The notes under the pieces: generated by a model | The model's database searches: none | Seen by the model: only the letters and a program-made list of their open reading frames with translations | Told to the model about the DNA's origin: nothing | Program-made: the position numbers and the translations under genes | Shown here: positions 1 to 10,505 of the stretch, in pieces | How positions within the stretch are numbered: position 1 is the first letter of the stretch | Layout: the number at the start of each line of letters is the position of its first letter | DNA from: Chrysomallon squamiferum | Taxonomy: Eukaryota; Mollusca; Gastropoda; Neomphalida; Peltospiridae | Length of the DNA: 47,144 nucleotides | Assembly (NCBI GenBank): GCA_012295275.1 | Contig: CM022678.1 | Span: 7,656,099 to 7,703,242 of the forward strand | Reading direction: 5' to 3'

Positions 1-61
<61 letters not shown>

Positions 62-79
62 AACACACTCACACACACA
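1..79. repeat. (CA)n microsatellite at window edge
   Basis: Nearly uninterrupted CA dinucleotides with a few AAAC and CTCAC interruptions. The tract continues past the left edge, so its full length is unknown. Confidence 0.95.
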
Positions 80-1073
80 CAACGTACGTAAAAAAAAAAG
101 GGTCTTTCTTTTCTTAGGTGAAAGGGTCTCTTTATATGTTGTTTATTATTTGTACAGACTGAGCGAGATAAGTATAAGTACATTAATTACATTCATAAAT
201 ATTAATATATTTACATACTATAGACTATTAGATTGGGAAATAAATTTCAGTAAATTCATATTATAATATGTTAGATCGGGAAATTAGTTTAACGCTGACA
301 TAAATTATGTTGAAACGTGACCAATTGCACGTTTGTGTTGTATTTGTTTAATTGTAATGTATTTTATTTCTTTATTTAATAAATCGATTTATCTACATCA
401 TCTTTCTATGTGGAGTATGGTCTCGTGAAGATATCTGTCATTATAAAACACTCGTAACTTGTTTTATTGTTCACACCAGCAAACAAACAACATAGTAGGT
501 TTCGCTTCAGTAAACAAATAAAATGTTATTTGAAAAAACTTCAAATTAGGTTATGCGGTGAATGGAGACTTGAAAATCTATATAAATGAAGAAAAAAAGA
601 AAGAAAGTTAGAAGCAGAAGAAGAAAAATTCCTTTGTTCCTCAGTGAAACAAAATATTATCTTTATGTCCTTACAGTGGCCATATTCAAGATATTTTTCT
701 TTTACTCCCCCCCCCCTCCAGGCGCTCTTAACTGAGAAAAAAGTCGGATATTTCACTTTGTCATTTCGACCTTTTCTTTCCAGGGAAAAAATATCTGTGC
801 GATAAATTTTCGCCAGGAAAGAAAAGTTCGAAATATATATATATATAAAACAAAAGAAAACAAAACATAATGCCTTTGTAACAAAAAACAGAAAGTAACA
901 GCAACGTGTTAAAATAATTTACGTTTTTTTTTTTTGTAAATTTCTTGACGAAGCTGTAGATAAACAGAATGCGAATCAGCTGCACATTATCACCACATTT
1001 CATATAATAATTAATATCGGGAACTTGTTTTATACTGTCATAAAATAATAATTCTACTCAGTGAGATTTGTTC
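80..1073. other. AT-rich non-coding stretch
   Basis: No convincing gene is seen. ORFs here are short and of low complexity. The stretch holds short A and T homopolymers, a C-rich tract near 706-718 and a short TA run near 836-846. No splice-bounded exon or family motif was found on either strand. Confidence 0.6.

Positions 1074-1556
<483 letters not shown>

Positions 1557-1622
<66 letters not shown>
1557..1622. repeat. (TAGA)n tetranucleotide repeat
   Basis: About 16 clean TAGA/GATA units. The minus-strand ORF rich in Ile, Tyr, Leu and Ser is a reading of this repeat. Confidence 0.95.
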
Positions 1623-1623
<1 letters not shown>

Positions 1624-1858
1624 ATCGATATTATTTTTAAAATATATATGAAATGAAAATTTATAATTAAATGTAACGACATTGTAACAAACAATAAAGG
1701 TAATTGCAGAATGTGTTAAATTTAAATGCTTAGAAAAATAAGTGTGTTAGATAATTTCTTTAAGCTATTAAATGTGCTGACGTAATATCGAGTCCCTTAT
1801 TTGGTAAAACTATTGATAAATATTACCATCCAAAAAAAAGAAGAAGATAGATATGGAA

Positions 1859-1862
<4 letters not shown>

Positions 1863-1953
<91 letters not shown>
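1863..1953. repeat. (GA)n microsatellite
   Basis: About 45 uninterrupted GA units, the second long GA tract within 1 kb. Both strands yield spurious Arg-Glu or Ser-Leu ORFs. Confidence 0.95.
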
Positions 1954-1955
<2 letters not shown>

Positions 1956-2821
1956 GATTTTTTTTATACTATTTATTACATTCTCCTGTATACACATGTA
2001 AAAGTATACTGTAGCTTCATAATGCTACAAATGTTTCATTAAAACAACATCTAAAAATGGAGTCAGTACAGTATCGGTCAAGGGGCAGCTTCTACCATAT
2101 CGAACAATTCCCTTAATGCCTGCATTTACATTCATTTTTCTTATGAATGTCCGCATTATATATTACAATAACATAAATTTAATCGTTAATATGGTTTATT
2201 TATTTATTTATTTACTTATTTATTTATTTATTTATTTTAAACAGAAAGAAATAAAGCTATGTAATACAGAGAAGGAATATATAGTATTATTTTATTACTA
2301 TGATGTATACGTGAATAAATCATATATTCACCTTGTATACTGTTTTTCATTATTATAGTTCATTCATATATCTTACGAAAATACCTGATACCGCCAGTTC
2401 ACTATTCAAGTTTAAACAAGATACAATTTTAGCGGTTAAATGTATTATCTTTCTCTTTCCAACTACAAGCCAGTCGCTATCTCCATTATTATTATATGTG
2501 TCGTAGGTTGTGACCAGAATTTTCTAAATTAATTGAGTGCACAAACCATGTTAAGGTAAGTTATTACTTTTCCAGCAGTTTACTTTGCCAGAAGAACTTA
2601 AAAGTTTCACGATTATTTTTTAATAAAAGAAACAAAAGTTTTATAGAAAACGTCTAAGCTCATACCCCTTCTTTTTCAGGAATTGGAACCTTCCGCTCAG
2701 TAAGTGTCGTCTGTAAAAACCGGGCTTCGCTAATGCAAGAGTAAATTGACATTGCAGACGAACAAGTGGAGAAAACCTTTGAGCTCTTAAAATTTTCATT
2801 CTCAAGACTAAGTAAGTCAAA
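1954..2821. other. AT-rich non-coding stretch
   Basis: Contains an (ATTT)n run at about 2195-2238. The segment 2680-2790 is less AT-rich than its surroundings and could hold a 5' untranslated exon of the RING gene downstream, but I see no decisive donor or start site. Confidence 0.4.
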
Positions 2822-2837
2822 TTTATTATTATTATTG

Positions 2838-2920
<83 letters not shown>
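2822..2920. repeat. (ATT)n trinucleotide repeat
   Basis: About 33 ATT units with one GTTG interruption near the 5' end. Confidence 0.95.
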
Positions 2921-2921
<1 letters not shown>

Positions 2922-3390
2922 GTGTTATAAGATATTTTAGAATATCATTTTCAAATTCAGTTCCACGATTACTTTATCGTGCGAGGTATGTGTCACATTG
3001 CGAGAAACGATTTCTTTTCTAGTGATAAATTAACATGCAGCATTCATGGATACTCACATATGTTTAGTTTGTTGGTGTTTTTTTGTGATTTTTTCTTTGC
3101 TTCATACAATTTATTACCGCCGTCTTCGTTTATTATATTAGTATTGTCGCTCAGAATTTACAACAGACTGTCGTCTTCCTTCTCGAATTAAGAGTGACGT
3201 CACAAGGTTAAATTTAGCAAGTTCGTAATGCACATTTATTTTACAAATAAGACTAAATAAAATAAATAAATAATTAAACAAACAGTTTATTTAGTGTATT
3301 TATAATATGACATTTATTTGTATATACCATTGGTCGTATGAATTAAGTGGAATTAATATGAAATATTTACATCCAGTCAGTTATTTTCAA
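2921..3390. other. Upstream region of the RING gene
   Basis: AT-rich, with no supported coding exon. It contains the palindrome TGACGTCA at 3195-3202, listed separately. Confidence 0.4.
3195..3202. promoter_or_regulatory. CRE-like palindrome upstream of RING gene
   Basis: Exact TGACGTCA, the consensus for CREB/ATF binding, 378 bases before the RING start codon. The same octamer also occurs inside the propeller coding region (5360, 5373) and at 12087, so function here is only an inference. Confidence 0.25.
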
Positions 3391-3399
3391 TTGTTGTTG

Positions 3400-3469
<70 letters not shown>

Positions 3470-3528
3470 ATTTCTTAGTTACATTTTTCTTTCTCTGTAT
3501 TTTCTTTTAGTCTTCCTTGTTGTTGTTG

Positions 3529-3562
<34 letters not shown>
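3391..3562. repeat. (TTG)n(TTA)n tracts before the RING exon
   Basis: Two TTG-to-TTA arrays, 3391-3469 and 3518-3562, separated by about 48 bases. The second lies directly before the acceptor-like TTCACAG at 3571-3577. The dead copy on the minus strand at 23.1 kb keeps a related TTG/TTA tract at the same place, so the tract belonged to the duplicated unit. Confidence 0.9.
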
Positions 3563-3563
<1 letters not shown>

Positions 3564-3579
3564 TTTATTATTCACAGAT

Positions 3580-3865
3580 ATGGCAACAGCTTCAGACTCC
3601 GACGATAACTTATCATGCTGTCTTTGCTTCGAGATTTTCGACAAGCCACGAGTTCTTTCTTGTGGTCATTCGTTTTGTTCTAAATGCCTGCAGGAATTTT
3701 TCAGTCACAATTACAACAACGACGACACAGAAATAAGCTGCCCGTTCTGCAGGCAGAATGTCCACATCCGAGAGAGCACGAAACCAGTGTACACGTGGGC
3801 AGCCCAGTTTCCTATTAACAAGTCACTGGTCGACGCCATTAATGATCGGATACGATCAAAGTTTT
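3580..3865 (+). CDS. Exon 1: RING finger
   Basis: 286 bases, 95 codons plus one base. Zinc ligands in C3HC4 order: Cys13-x2-Cys16, Cys28-x-His30-x2-Cys33-x2-Cys36, Cys54-x2-Cys57. The segment after the RING (residues 58-95) is conserved-looking (TWAAQFPINKSLVDAIN), as in TRIM-type proteins where the RING is followed by a short helix. The exon ends at a strong donor, GTGAGT, at 3866. The longer ORF reading to 3903 runs into the intron and should not be used. Confidence 0.85.
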
Positions 3866-4101
3866 GTGAGTCAGCAGTGTTTAAATCTATAGCAATAAAA
3901 TAATTAAAACAGAAACAGTGATTATTTAACTAAAAATATTTATGTCGTGTATTAACCATCGCAGCATAAAGAAAAAAAGGACATCTTATTTATAACATTT
4001 TTCTACAAAGATTTTACATTTAGTTGATAAATTCTCTAGCTCTTCACATTGTAGGCATATCTTTATTAATAGCATTAGTACTGAATATATTATAATTATT
4101 A

Positions 4102-4132
<31 letters not shown>

Positions 4133-5631
4133 TATTATTAATCAATTATTTAATCATGCATTCATTTATTTATTTACTTATTTATTTATTTATTTATTAT
4201 TTATTTCAGCAAAAAAGGGAGGCCACATTTCAATTCTGAGTTCTGTTTCTGAGAGTCTCAAATCCTACAAAGAAATTCTTCAGACAGAGATGGACGATAA
4301 GATTCAGCCACTTCGCAAAGCCGTCGACATCAACGTCGTGGACACCACAGAAGAGGTCAGAAGGATTGGTAACACACTAATCACAGATTTCACAGCTGCA
4401 GTCCACAAAGAACAAGACAGGTTAATAAGAGAAATAGAAAAATCTCAGAAATTTGTAAACTCAGAAATAGACAAATTGTTCAGTGAACACAAACATCTGA
4501 TTGATGAAAATGAAAAGTTTATAAAACTTGGTGAGGGTTTGTTAAAAGAAAAATCAGAGTCAGACATAAAAACAAATCTTCCAAAATTCACCAAACTTCA
4601 AAACACAACTTCCGAGTTTCTGACAAAATCTCTTTCACAAATAGAAAAAAAAAATTCAAAATAAATCTGAGAAAATCTGATAAAAAGAAAGAAATTTCTG
4701 TGCACATCGGTGAAATTATCACAAACATCCACACAGACACACAGATAAACAGAGTGACAGACACACTCAAACACACAGACACCATTAACACTGAAACACA
4801 ACACACAGTCACACAGATAGACAAACAGACATACACACTCAAACACATAGACACCATTAACACAAAAACACAAGAAGATAAAATAAATCCTTATGTGTCT
4901 TCCATTCTGGTGTCATGTGAGGACAAGAATAAAATTGTTGTTAGTGATTATTGGAATGAATGTGTAAAATGTTTTTGTTTAACATGTAAATCGCTGATAA
5001 ACAAACACGTGACTGCCACTGGTCCATGGGGTCTTGCTGAGTCACGTGATCAGCAGGGTGATGTCTTGTTGTCGTTGCTCTGCGAGATGAAAAGAAAATA
5101 TTGTTTTTAAATTTGGAAAACTTCAAACTGATAAAAACAATTACAACTCATAAACAGTATTTCTATATCGCTGTGTTACCTGGCAACCGTCTCGCGGTCA
5201 CTGGCAGTGTGTTGTTTAATCCGTGCTTTGACATACTGACAGACACTGGTCAGCTCATTAATTCTATCTCAGCAGATTTGATCCCCAGTCCGTGGAGACT
5301 CACAGTTCACGATCAATGTCTGATTGTTGAGTCACACAGTGAAAACAGTTTATTTTGTGTGACGTCATCTGGTGACGTCAAATGGAAGTCACGTGATTCA
5401 GACAAACTGAGCTACTTGACGGGTGTTACATGTGACAGGGAGGGAAATATTTTTGTTTGTGATTTAAATAGAAATTGTGTTGTTCAGTTGTCTCGAGATG
5501 GTAACATTACACGTGACATCCTCACTGACCAGGATGGACTGGCCGGACCTTACTGTGTCTGTTGTGATGACAACAAACTCTACGTGACACAGTTTAATGA
5601 AATAAAAATATTTACGTGGTGTAAAAAGTAA
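3580..5631 (+). CDS. RING, coiled-coil, beta-propeller-like protein (TRIM-like, no B-box)
   Basis: This is the best gene in the window. Order: C3HC4 RING finger, charged coiled coil, a Thr/His-rich linker, a Cys-containing spacer and a propeller-like C-terminus with repeated tip motifs such as VTGS and DREGNIFVCD. RING proteins of this build are usually E3 ubiquitin ligases; molluscs have many RING/coiled-coil/NHL-like relatives. No B-box is visible between RING and coiled coil. Two exons join in frame across the intron 3866-4209. Two frame changes are needed to read through: one in an A10 run (4645-4654), one between 5059 and 5107. They may be assembly indels or real lesions; no other stop interrupts the parts. 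The start is the ATG two bases after an acceptor-like CAG, which suggests a 5'UTR intron. A decayed copy lies at 22753-23083. Confidence 0.72.
3866..4209 (+). other. Intron of the RING gene
   Basis: 344 bases, GTGAGT donor and TTATTTCAG acceptor, splitting a serine codon after its first base. It carries an imperfect (ATT)n at about 4095-4140 and (ATTT)n at about 4165-4205. Spliced, the reading frame of exon 1 enters the coiled-coil frame directly. Confidence 0.8.
4210..4654 (+). CDS. Exon 2, first part: coiled coil
   Basis: Reads from the acceptor, 26 codons upstream of the first internal ATG at 4290, through a long charged helical region: MDDKIQPLRKAVDI at the start, then Glu/Lys-rich heptads with Leu and Ile at core positions. 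This matches the coiled coil that TRIM-like proteins use to dimerise. The frame hits TAA at 4662-4664, just after an A10 run at 4645-4654. A one-base change in that run restores the frame continued by the next part. Confidence 0.75.
4652..5107 (+). CDS. Exon 2, second part: Thr/His repeat linker and Cys spacer
   Basis: This frame is open from the A10 run to TAA at 5108-5110. It encodes Lys-rich sequence, then a low-complexity Thr/His/Asp linker (about 4715-4875), then a conserved-looking block with KIVVSDYWNECVKCFCLTCK and SLINKHVTATGPWGLAESRD. The latter is also found, decayed, in the copy at 22.75-22.89 kb, so it is a true part of the protein. A GTG at 4700 is not needed as a start. The shift to the propeller frame must occur between 5059 and 5107. 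Confidence 0.7.
4729..4873 (+). repeat. 72-bp CA-rich repeat inside coding sequence
   Basis: Two imperfect copies with a 72-bp period (24 codons): TLKHTDTINTETQ near 4763 and TLKHIDTINTKTQ near 4835. The DNA is a degenerate CA-rich sequence, so the linker probably arose by expansion of a CA-like repeat in a length that keeps the frame. Confidence 0.8.
5101..5631 (+). CDS. Exon 2, third part: propeller-like C-terminus
   Basis: 176 codons to TAA at 5629-5631. Blade-like units are visible: an N-terminal strand around YFYIAVLPGNRLAVTG, then DTGQLINS, SSGDVKWKS, CDREGNIFVCDLNRN and SRDGNITRDIL, ending in QFNEIKIFTWCKK. This is the pattern of NHL-like or six-bladed propellers in TRIM-type proteins, though only about four blades are covered. 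The TTG at 5101 is not a real start; the part continues the preceding exon frame after a one-base frame change. Confidence 0.75.
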   Translation: MFLNLENFKLIKTITTHKQYFYIAVLPGNRLAVTGSVLFNPCFDILTDTGQLINSISADLIPSPWRLTVHDQCLIVESHSENSLFCVTSSGDVKWKSRDSDKLSYLTGVTCDREGNIFVCDLNRNCVVQLSRDGNITRDILTDQDGLAGPYCVCCDDNKLYVTQFNEIKIFTWCKK

Positions 5632-5896
5632 ACTTCAAACTGTCTGCTAAGTTAGTTTCACTGAACTGTTTTGAAGTTCAAAGTCCACAGACATTTCTTT
5701 CTGATAAATAAACAGAAAATCAGTTATTTATTTACTGTACGGTAATTAATTTAGTTAATTTGTTTACTTTCTTAATTTTTACTTTTAAATATGTTATTTA
5801 TTTATTATGAATTATTTCACTGTTTAACCTTGCTAAATTACAAAATAGATTTCACTTTAAAACTTTTGAAATTTTCACCAAGTTTTGTCATTTAAT

Positions 5897-5977
<81 letters not shown>

Positions 5978-6049
5978 CTTACATCTAAACTATAGTTTAT
6001 TTCAAATAGTATTGTAATATTTAAAATATATTTGTACAATCAAAACTGT
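5632..6049 (+). other. Probable 3' untranslated region with (CT)n tract
   Basis: AT-rich sequence after the stop. AATAAA occurs at 5707-5712. A pure CT run spans 5901-5973. Confidence 0.5.
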
Positions 6050-6055
6050 AATAAA
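6050..6055 (+). terminator. Candidate polyadenylation signal
   Basis: AATAAA followed about 25 bases later by a GT-rich stretch (GGTTGTTCTGTGTTT), the usual arrangement of an animal poly(A) site. An earlier AATAAA at 5707 is an alternative. No transcript evidence. Confidence 0.4.
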
Positions 6056-6431
6056 ATATTTATATGATAATTAAAAAGGTTGTTCTGTGTTTATTTCATA
6101 TAAATTTTAAAACTATTTTACATTGTTTCGTGAAATCATACACCACATACAAAACAGTGGACTGCTAGTACTAGTTATAGACTTCTAATAATTAAAGAAA
6201 TAATAAAATAAAATAAGTAAAATAAAAAATGCTCGTTATATTAATGTGTCGGCGACGCAAACATATTTTTTCGCGTTAGGTTAATTTCATGTTTTACGTG
6301 TTTACTACGCGGTATTATATCGAAACAAAACTAATTAAAAACATGATAAATGTATTTTAACTGAAATACTTTTCAAATAAAGATAGTTTACAGTACAGAA
6401 ACCATGTTATGTAATATGTTGTTGATTTATA
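6056..6431. other. Non-coding spacer
   Basis: AT-rich, with no supported ORF or repeat. The Tigger-like remnant begins at its right end. Confidence 0.5.
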
Positions 6432-6585
6432 CAGTGGAACCTCGAGTTACGAACTTAATTGGTTCCAGAATTCGGTTCGTAAACCGAACTGTATGTAAAC
6501 CGAAGCGATGTCAGACACAGGAACGTCGCTCTCATGTTTTGCAATTATTTCTTTCTTAACCTTTCCTGTGATACGTTTATACAGT
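6432..6585 (-). mobile_element. Tigger/pogo-like transposon remnant
   Basis: The plus strand starts with CAGTGGAACCTCGAGTTACG, the look of a pogo/Tigger terminal repeat, followed by an internal inverted motif (AATTGGTTCCAGAATTCGGTTCG). The minus strand reads KRITGKVKKEIIAKHESD then VPVSDIASVY, which matches the N-terminal helix-turn-helix of pogo/CENP-B-like transposases. The helix segment runs straight into the terminal repeat, so the rest of the transposase was deleted. The opposite terminus is not seen; a (TG)n tract borders it. Confidence 0.6.
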
Positions 6586-6586
6586 G

Positions 6587-6590
<4 letters not shown>

Positions 6591-6674
<84 letters not shown>
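6591..6674. repeat. (TG)n microsatellite
   Basis: About 42 TG units beside the transposon remnant; it gives a His-Thr ORF on the minus strand that has no meaning. Confidence 0.95.
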
Positions 6675-6676
<2 letters not shown>

Positions 6677-6905
6677 TGTGAAATGAGGAATGAGTGTGTA
6701 CGTGTAAATCAGAGTGGATAGAAGAGCTGTTTAATTGTGAAAATGTTAACATGTTTATTATGTGATTTCATCATTATTCATCTGTTTATTTCACACCACA
6801 CTTCATTACGGTATCTCAGAGAAAATGAATAAAATGAATAATAATTAAAATAAAAATTTAAAAATATTTTATATTATGTTTCCACCTAGTTTTAGTGTGA
6901 GATAA

Positions 6906-7213
6906 CAGCCCATAGATTCCTATGTACAACTCAGTCTTCCCTTACTCTGTTACGTCAATGTCTCCAAAATCTACACAGTAATCAGCCCATAGATTCCTAT
7001 GTACAACTCAGTCTTCCCTTACTCTGTTACGTCAATGTCTCCAAAATCTACACAGTAATCAGCCCATAGATTCCTATGTACAACTCAGTCTTCCCTTACT
7101 CTGTTACGTCAATGTCTCCAAAATCTACACAGTAATCAGCCCATAGATTCCTATGTACAACTCAGTCTTCCCTTACTCTGTTACGTCAATGTCTCCAAAA
7201 TCTACACAGTAAT
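6906..7213. repeat. Perfect 77-bp tandem repeat, four copies
   Basis: Units start at 6906, 6983, 7060 and 7137 and appear identical. Each carries TTACGTCAAT, close to a CREB/ATF half-palindrome. 77 is not a multiple of three and no frame stays open through the array, so it is non-coding. Identity across copies means recent expansion or ongoing homogenisation. Confidence 0.95.
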
Positions 7214-7639
7214 CCAGAGCTTCAACAGTCCTGGTGTCAACAGCTATGAAGGTTTCTGTTGTTCTGTTCGGAATATTTAATATTTTGATCAAAGTCTTTT
7301 TATTTGTTATAGACATTCCAGAAAGGAGTTAGTTGATGATGAAGTTATTGATACTGGGTGATGTTGTTGATAATAGAGTTATTGATATAGGTTGATAATG
7401 ACATTATTGATACTGGGTGAAGTTGGAGTTACTCGAACTGTGACAAAGCCTGTCTCAGGAATGTTTTATCTGATTATAAAGTGACTGCTAGTTCTATCAT
7501 TTAGTGTTCGTGCATGTGTGTGTGTGTGTGTGTGTGTATTTCTTTGTAGGTGTACAGTTTTATTATTAAATAATCCCATCTATTCATATGACAACTGTAT
7601 AACTGCCATATAGAAAAATTAAACGAGAAAATGTTGTTA

Positions 7640-7671
<32 letters not shown>

Positions 7672-7940
7672 AATAAAAGTTAAACGCATTAAAACATTTT
7701 CATAAATAAACTATGGAACTGAATGGACGTATTAAGATTTCTGTTTCGCTGTCTTTAGTGCGCGAGTTTCTTCACGTATTCATAAAACCTAAAGATAATT
7801 TAAAAAAAAAATAAAATAAAATAAAAAGGAAATGCGTGAATGTACAAATAAGACATTATCAGCACGTTATACACTGTGTTACAATTACAAACTTTGTATT
7901 CTGTATGGAGTGAATGTGTTCATAGTCTCTTTAAGTAAAT
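7214..7940. other. Non-coding spacer with short repeats
   Basis: Holds a diverged short repeat of GATGTTGTTGATAATAGAG type near 7330-7425, (TG)n at 7514-7537 and (ATT)n at 7640-7669. No gene supported. Confidence 0.5.
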
Positions 7941-8133
7941 TTGTATATACTGTTTAAAAAAAGTAAGGTACTCTAATAATGATTTTACAATTGACAAATG
8001 TGTATGTAAGTTAACTGTGGGGAACGGCAATAAATATTATTAAATAAATGAAGGATCGGAACGAGTTTCATCGTCCGCGTAAAAATGACTAAAAACAAAA
8101 CGATAATAACTGTATCATCGACAGAATGAAAAC
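7941..8133 (+). repeat. Inverted repeat arm, left (pair with 11716-11907)
   Basis: Begins TATACTGTTTAAAAAAAGTA and aligns over about 190 bases with the reverse complement of 11716-11907, including GATTTTACAATTG, AGTTAACT, GGGGAA and GATCGGAACGA blocks. The ends abut TA-rich DNA, as Tc1/mariner-type termini would. No transposase was found between the arms. Confidence 0.75.
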
Positions 8134-8807
8134 AACAATAACAAAAAATCAACAAAAAAACAAACAAAAAACAACAACATGATAATTGTCCTATGACATC
8201 GGAAATGAGTTTCATTTGATATTTACATGAATGTTTGTTTTTGGGGGTTTCATTTTAATAATCAAAGTAACCGTTTTTCTGTCAATCTAAACCAAGTATT
8301 TATAAGTTTTATAAATTATTTAACTCTAAAAGAAGCTGGTGTTGTTAAAAAATCGTTCTATTTCCTGTAATCTAATCACGAACCTTTTTCTCAAAACCGC
8401 GGTTTGATTTATTGATATAGTGTTTTATTATGTGTTTTTTAAATTATTATGTATGAATGTCTCCTCAAATGCGGTCTACGGCCTGAGTGTAAGTAACGTT
8501 CAGTTCAGTTCAGTGTGCATTTGTGTTTGTGAAACGTGTCTGTGTGCGTACGTGACTCACTCTTACATCGATGATTGAATGAAAAACAATCAATGAATAA
8601 ATATGTATATAGTAAAATATTTCCGTATGCGTTATGCGTGTTTAATGCGTACAAGGATAGCACGAATGAATGTAGGCGTGTGTGTCTGTCTGTGTGTCTG
8701 AAATCAGTGTCTGTGTCTTCCATTCTCTGCCTTCCAGCTTGTCTCTTCATCTCCTGTCTTTCCTTTGGATCGTCTCATTTTACAGAACCGTATTTTTGTA
8801 GTTTTTC

Positions 8808-8810
<3 letters not shown>

Positions 8811-8902
<92 letters not shown>
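8811..8902. repeat. (CT)n microsatellite inside arm A
   Basis: About 46 CT units, at the same place as the longer (GA)n run 45431-45550 in arm B on the other strand. Confidence 0.95.
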
Positions 8903-8905
<3 letters not shown>

Positions 8906-8978
8906 GTCTTCATTCTTATTTTCAAATTTGTGTTCCTATCTGTCCGCGTTTATAAGCACCGCTACCTCTGCTGCAATT

Positions 8979-8980
8979 TA

Positions 8981-9043
<63 letters not shown>

Positions 9044-9200
9044 TCTCAACTACTACTACTACTACTACTACTACTACTGCTTCAACTACTACTACTACTA
9101 TAATACTTCTACTACTACTACTACTACTATTACTACTGCTTCAACTACTACTACTACTATTACCGCTGCCACTGATACAGTTCATACTATTACTACTACT
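8979..9200. repeat. (ACT)n trinucleotide tracts
   Basis: Several ACT/TAC arrays with short interruptions. They produce poly-Thr, poly-Tyr or poly-Leu ORFs that are not genes. Arm B has matching (AGT)n tracts at 45060-45355. Confidence 0.9.
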
Positions 9201-9379
9201 ACTCCTCCTACTTTTATTACTATTACTAACAATAATAATATTTAATACCAAATAATGTAATAAAAATGTTTCAAGCCGTTTTTACCACAAACCATTACAC
9301 GACACCAAGCAGTTCAGTCTTTCAAGAGTTTTGTACGTGACAGACATTGTTAGCGACTGAACAGATCAGAAAACTTATT

Positions 9380-9560
9380 ACTATTATTATTATTAGTGTT
9401 GTTGTTGTTGTTGTTGTTGCTGTTGTTGTATAATAATAATTATTATTATTATATTGTTATTATTGCTGTTATTATCATTGCTGTTGTTATTACTATTATT
9501 GTTATTGTTGTTGTTATTATATTATTATTTTTGTTGTTGTTATTATTATTATTATTATTA
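9380..9560. repeat. Mixed (TTA)n/(TTG)n tract
   Basis: Imperfect TTA and TTG repeats directly after arm A. A long TAA tract sits at the matching place beside arm B (44641-44860). Confidence 0.85.
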
Positions 9561-10369
9561 TTAAAAGGAAAAGACATACAGATGTGATTTTATGAGTTTC
9601 TGTAGTTACAGGATAAATAAATTGTTCACTTCTGAGCGAGTAAAAAAATCTGACAGTAAATTCAATACCCGACACAAGACATTTCATTAAGTTACTGACT
9701 TTTGGAAGAACGAAAAAAAAAAAAAAAAAAATTATAAAAAAAAAGGAAACATTTTTCATAGTTAATTTATTTATTTATGCACATCTGATGAGAACCTTCA
9801 AGATAATTTGTTTATTCTTTAATTTTTTAATATACATTTTATTTATCTTGTGGTTTTAAATTTTAAAACATAAGATAAAAAATGTATATGTGTGTTTGCA
9901 TTATTATTATGTGTATATGTATGTGCGTATGTATGTATGTATGTGTATCTTCTGTGTGTTTGTATTTAGTCCGTATTCGTGTATTATGTGTGTATGTATT
10001 TGTGTATGTCTGTATGTGTGTGTTTGTGTATAGTCCTTACAGTGTCTGTAGTCCTTATAAAAGTTTTATAAATGGCAAAGGAACAAACTTAATTGATACA
10101 GTAAACAAGGGGAACTTAATAAAATACCAATAATGTTTTAGTAATTTAAGTTTAATTAAAGAGTGAAAACAACTGGGCAGACTGACCAGTCAGACACACG
10201 AAAACTTCGTCAGAGGATTATCAGAAAGATTTAAATCTCTCAAACAACCCGCAAAAAGAAATACCTGGAAATAGAATGTAACCGTGGAAAAAAAAAAAAA
10301 AAAATACTGCTACTGCTACTACTTTTATTATATAATGTATGTGTATGTATATATATATGTATATACCCT
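9561..10369. other. Non-coding spacer
   Basis: AT-rich, with an A-run near 9715-9731, GT/TATG-rich sequence near 9885-10030 and an A-run near 10288. The ORFs here are readings of these simple sequences. Confidence 0.5.
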
Positions 10370-10452
10370 TAACCATTGTGACACAAATGTACCTCAAGGT
10401 CGGTTGATCACGGAAACAAAAGTAATTGTGTGTGTGTGTGTGTGTGTGTGGC

Positions 10453-10483
<31 letters not shown>

Positions 10484-10505
10484 AACAGTTATTTTTCGTG
10501 AATTA
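10370..10505 (+). repeat. TG-centred dispersed repeat, copy 1
   Basis: CTTAACCATTGTGACACAAA, then GTACCTCAAGGTC, then GGAAACAAAAG, a (TG)n run at 10428-10480 and ACAGTTATTTTTCGTGAA. The same blocks occur in reverse at 12585-12772, so this is a dispersed repeat with a microsatellite core. Confidence 0.7.

Larger units (their letters stand above)
8188..9378 (+). repeat. Arm A of a 1.2-kb inverted duplication
   Basis: Matches the reverse complement of about 44872-46187 from CTATGACATCGGAAATGAG to GAACAGATCAGAAAACTT. Shared landmarks in order: AATCAAAGTAACCGTTTTTC, GTAAGTAACGTTCAGTTCAG, the CTTCCAGCTTGTCTCTTCATC block, a (CT)n run (8811-8902), (ACT)n runs and CCAAGCAGTTCAGTCTTTCA. It has no open frame of note. 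It is either a segmental duplication or two copies of an undescribed dispersed repeat. Confidence 0.85.

Noticed and set aside
4588-4873. Val/Cys/Ser-rich minus-strand ORFs opposite the RING gene
   Set aside because: They are the antisense of the coiled coil and the CA-rich linker.
8575-9587. Leu, Tyr or Thr homopolymer ORFs
   Set aside because: Readings of (CT)n, (ACT)n and (TTA)n repeats within the duplicated arm.
9882-10133. Cys/Val/Tyr-rich ORF
   Set aside because: Derived from a GT/TATG-rich simple sequence, with no family signal.
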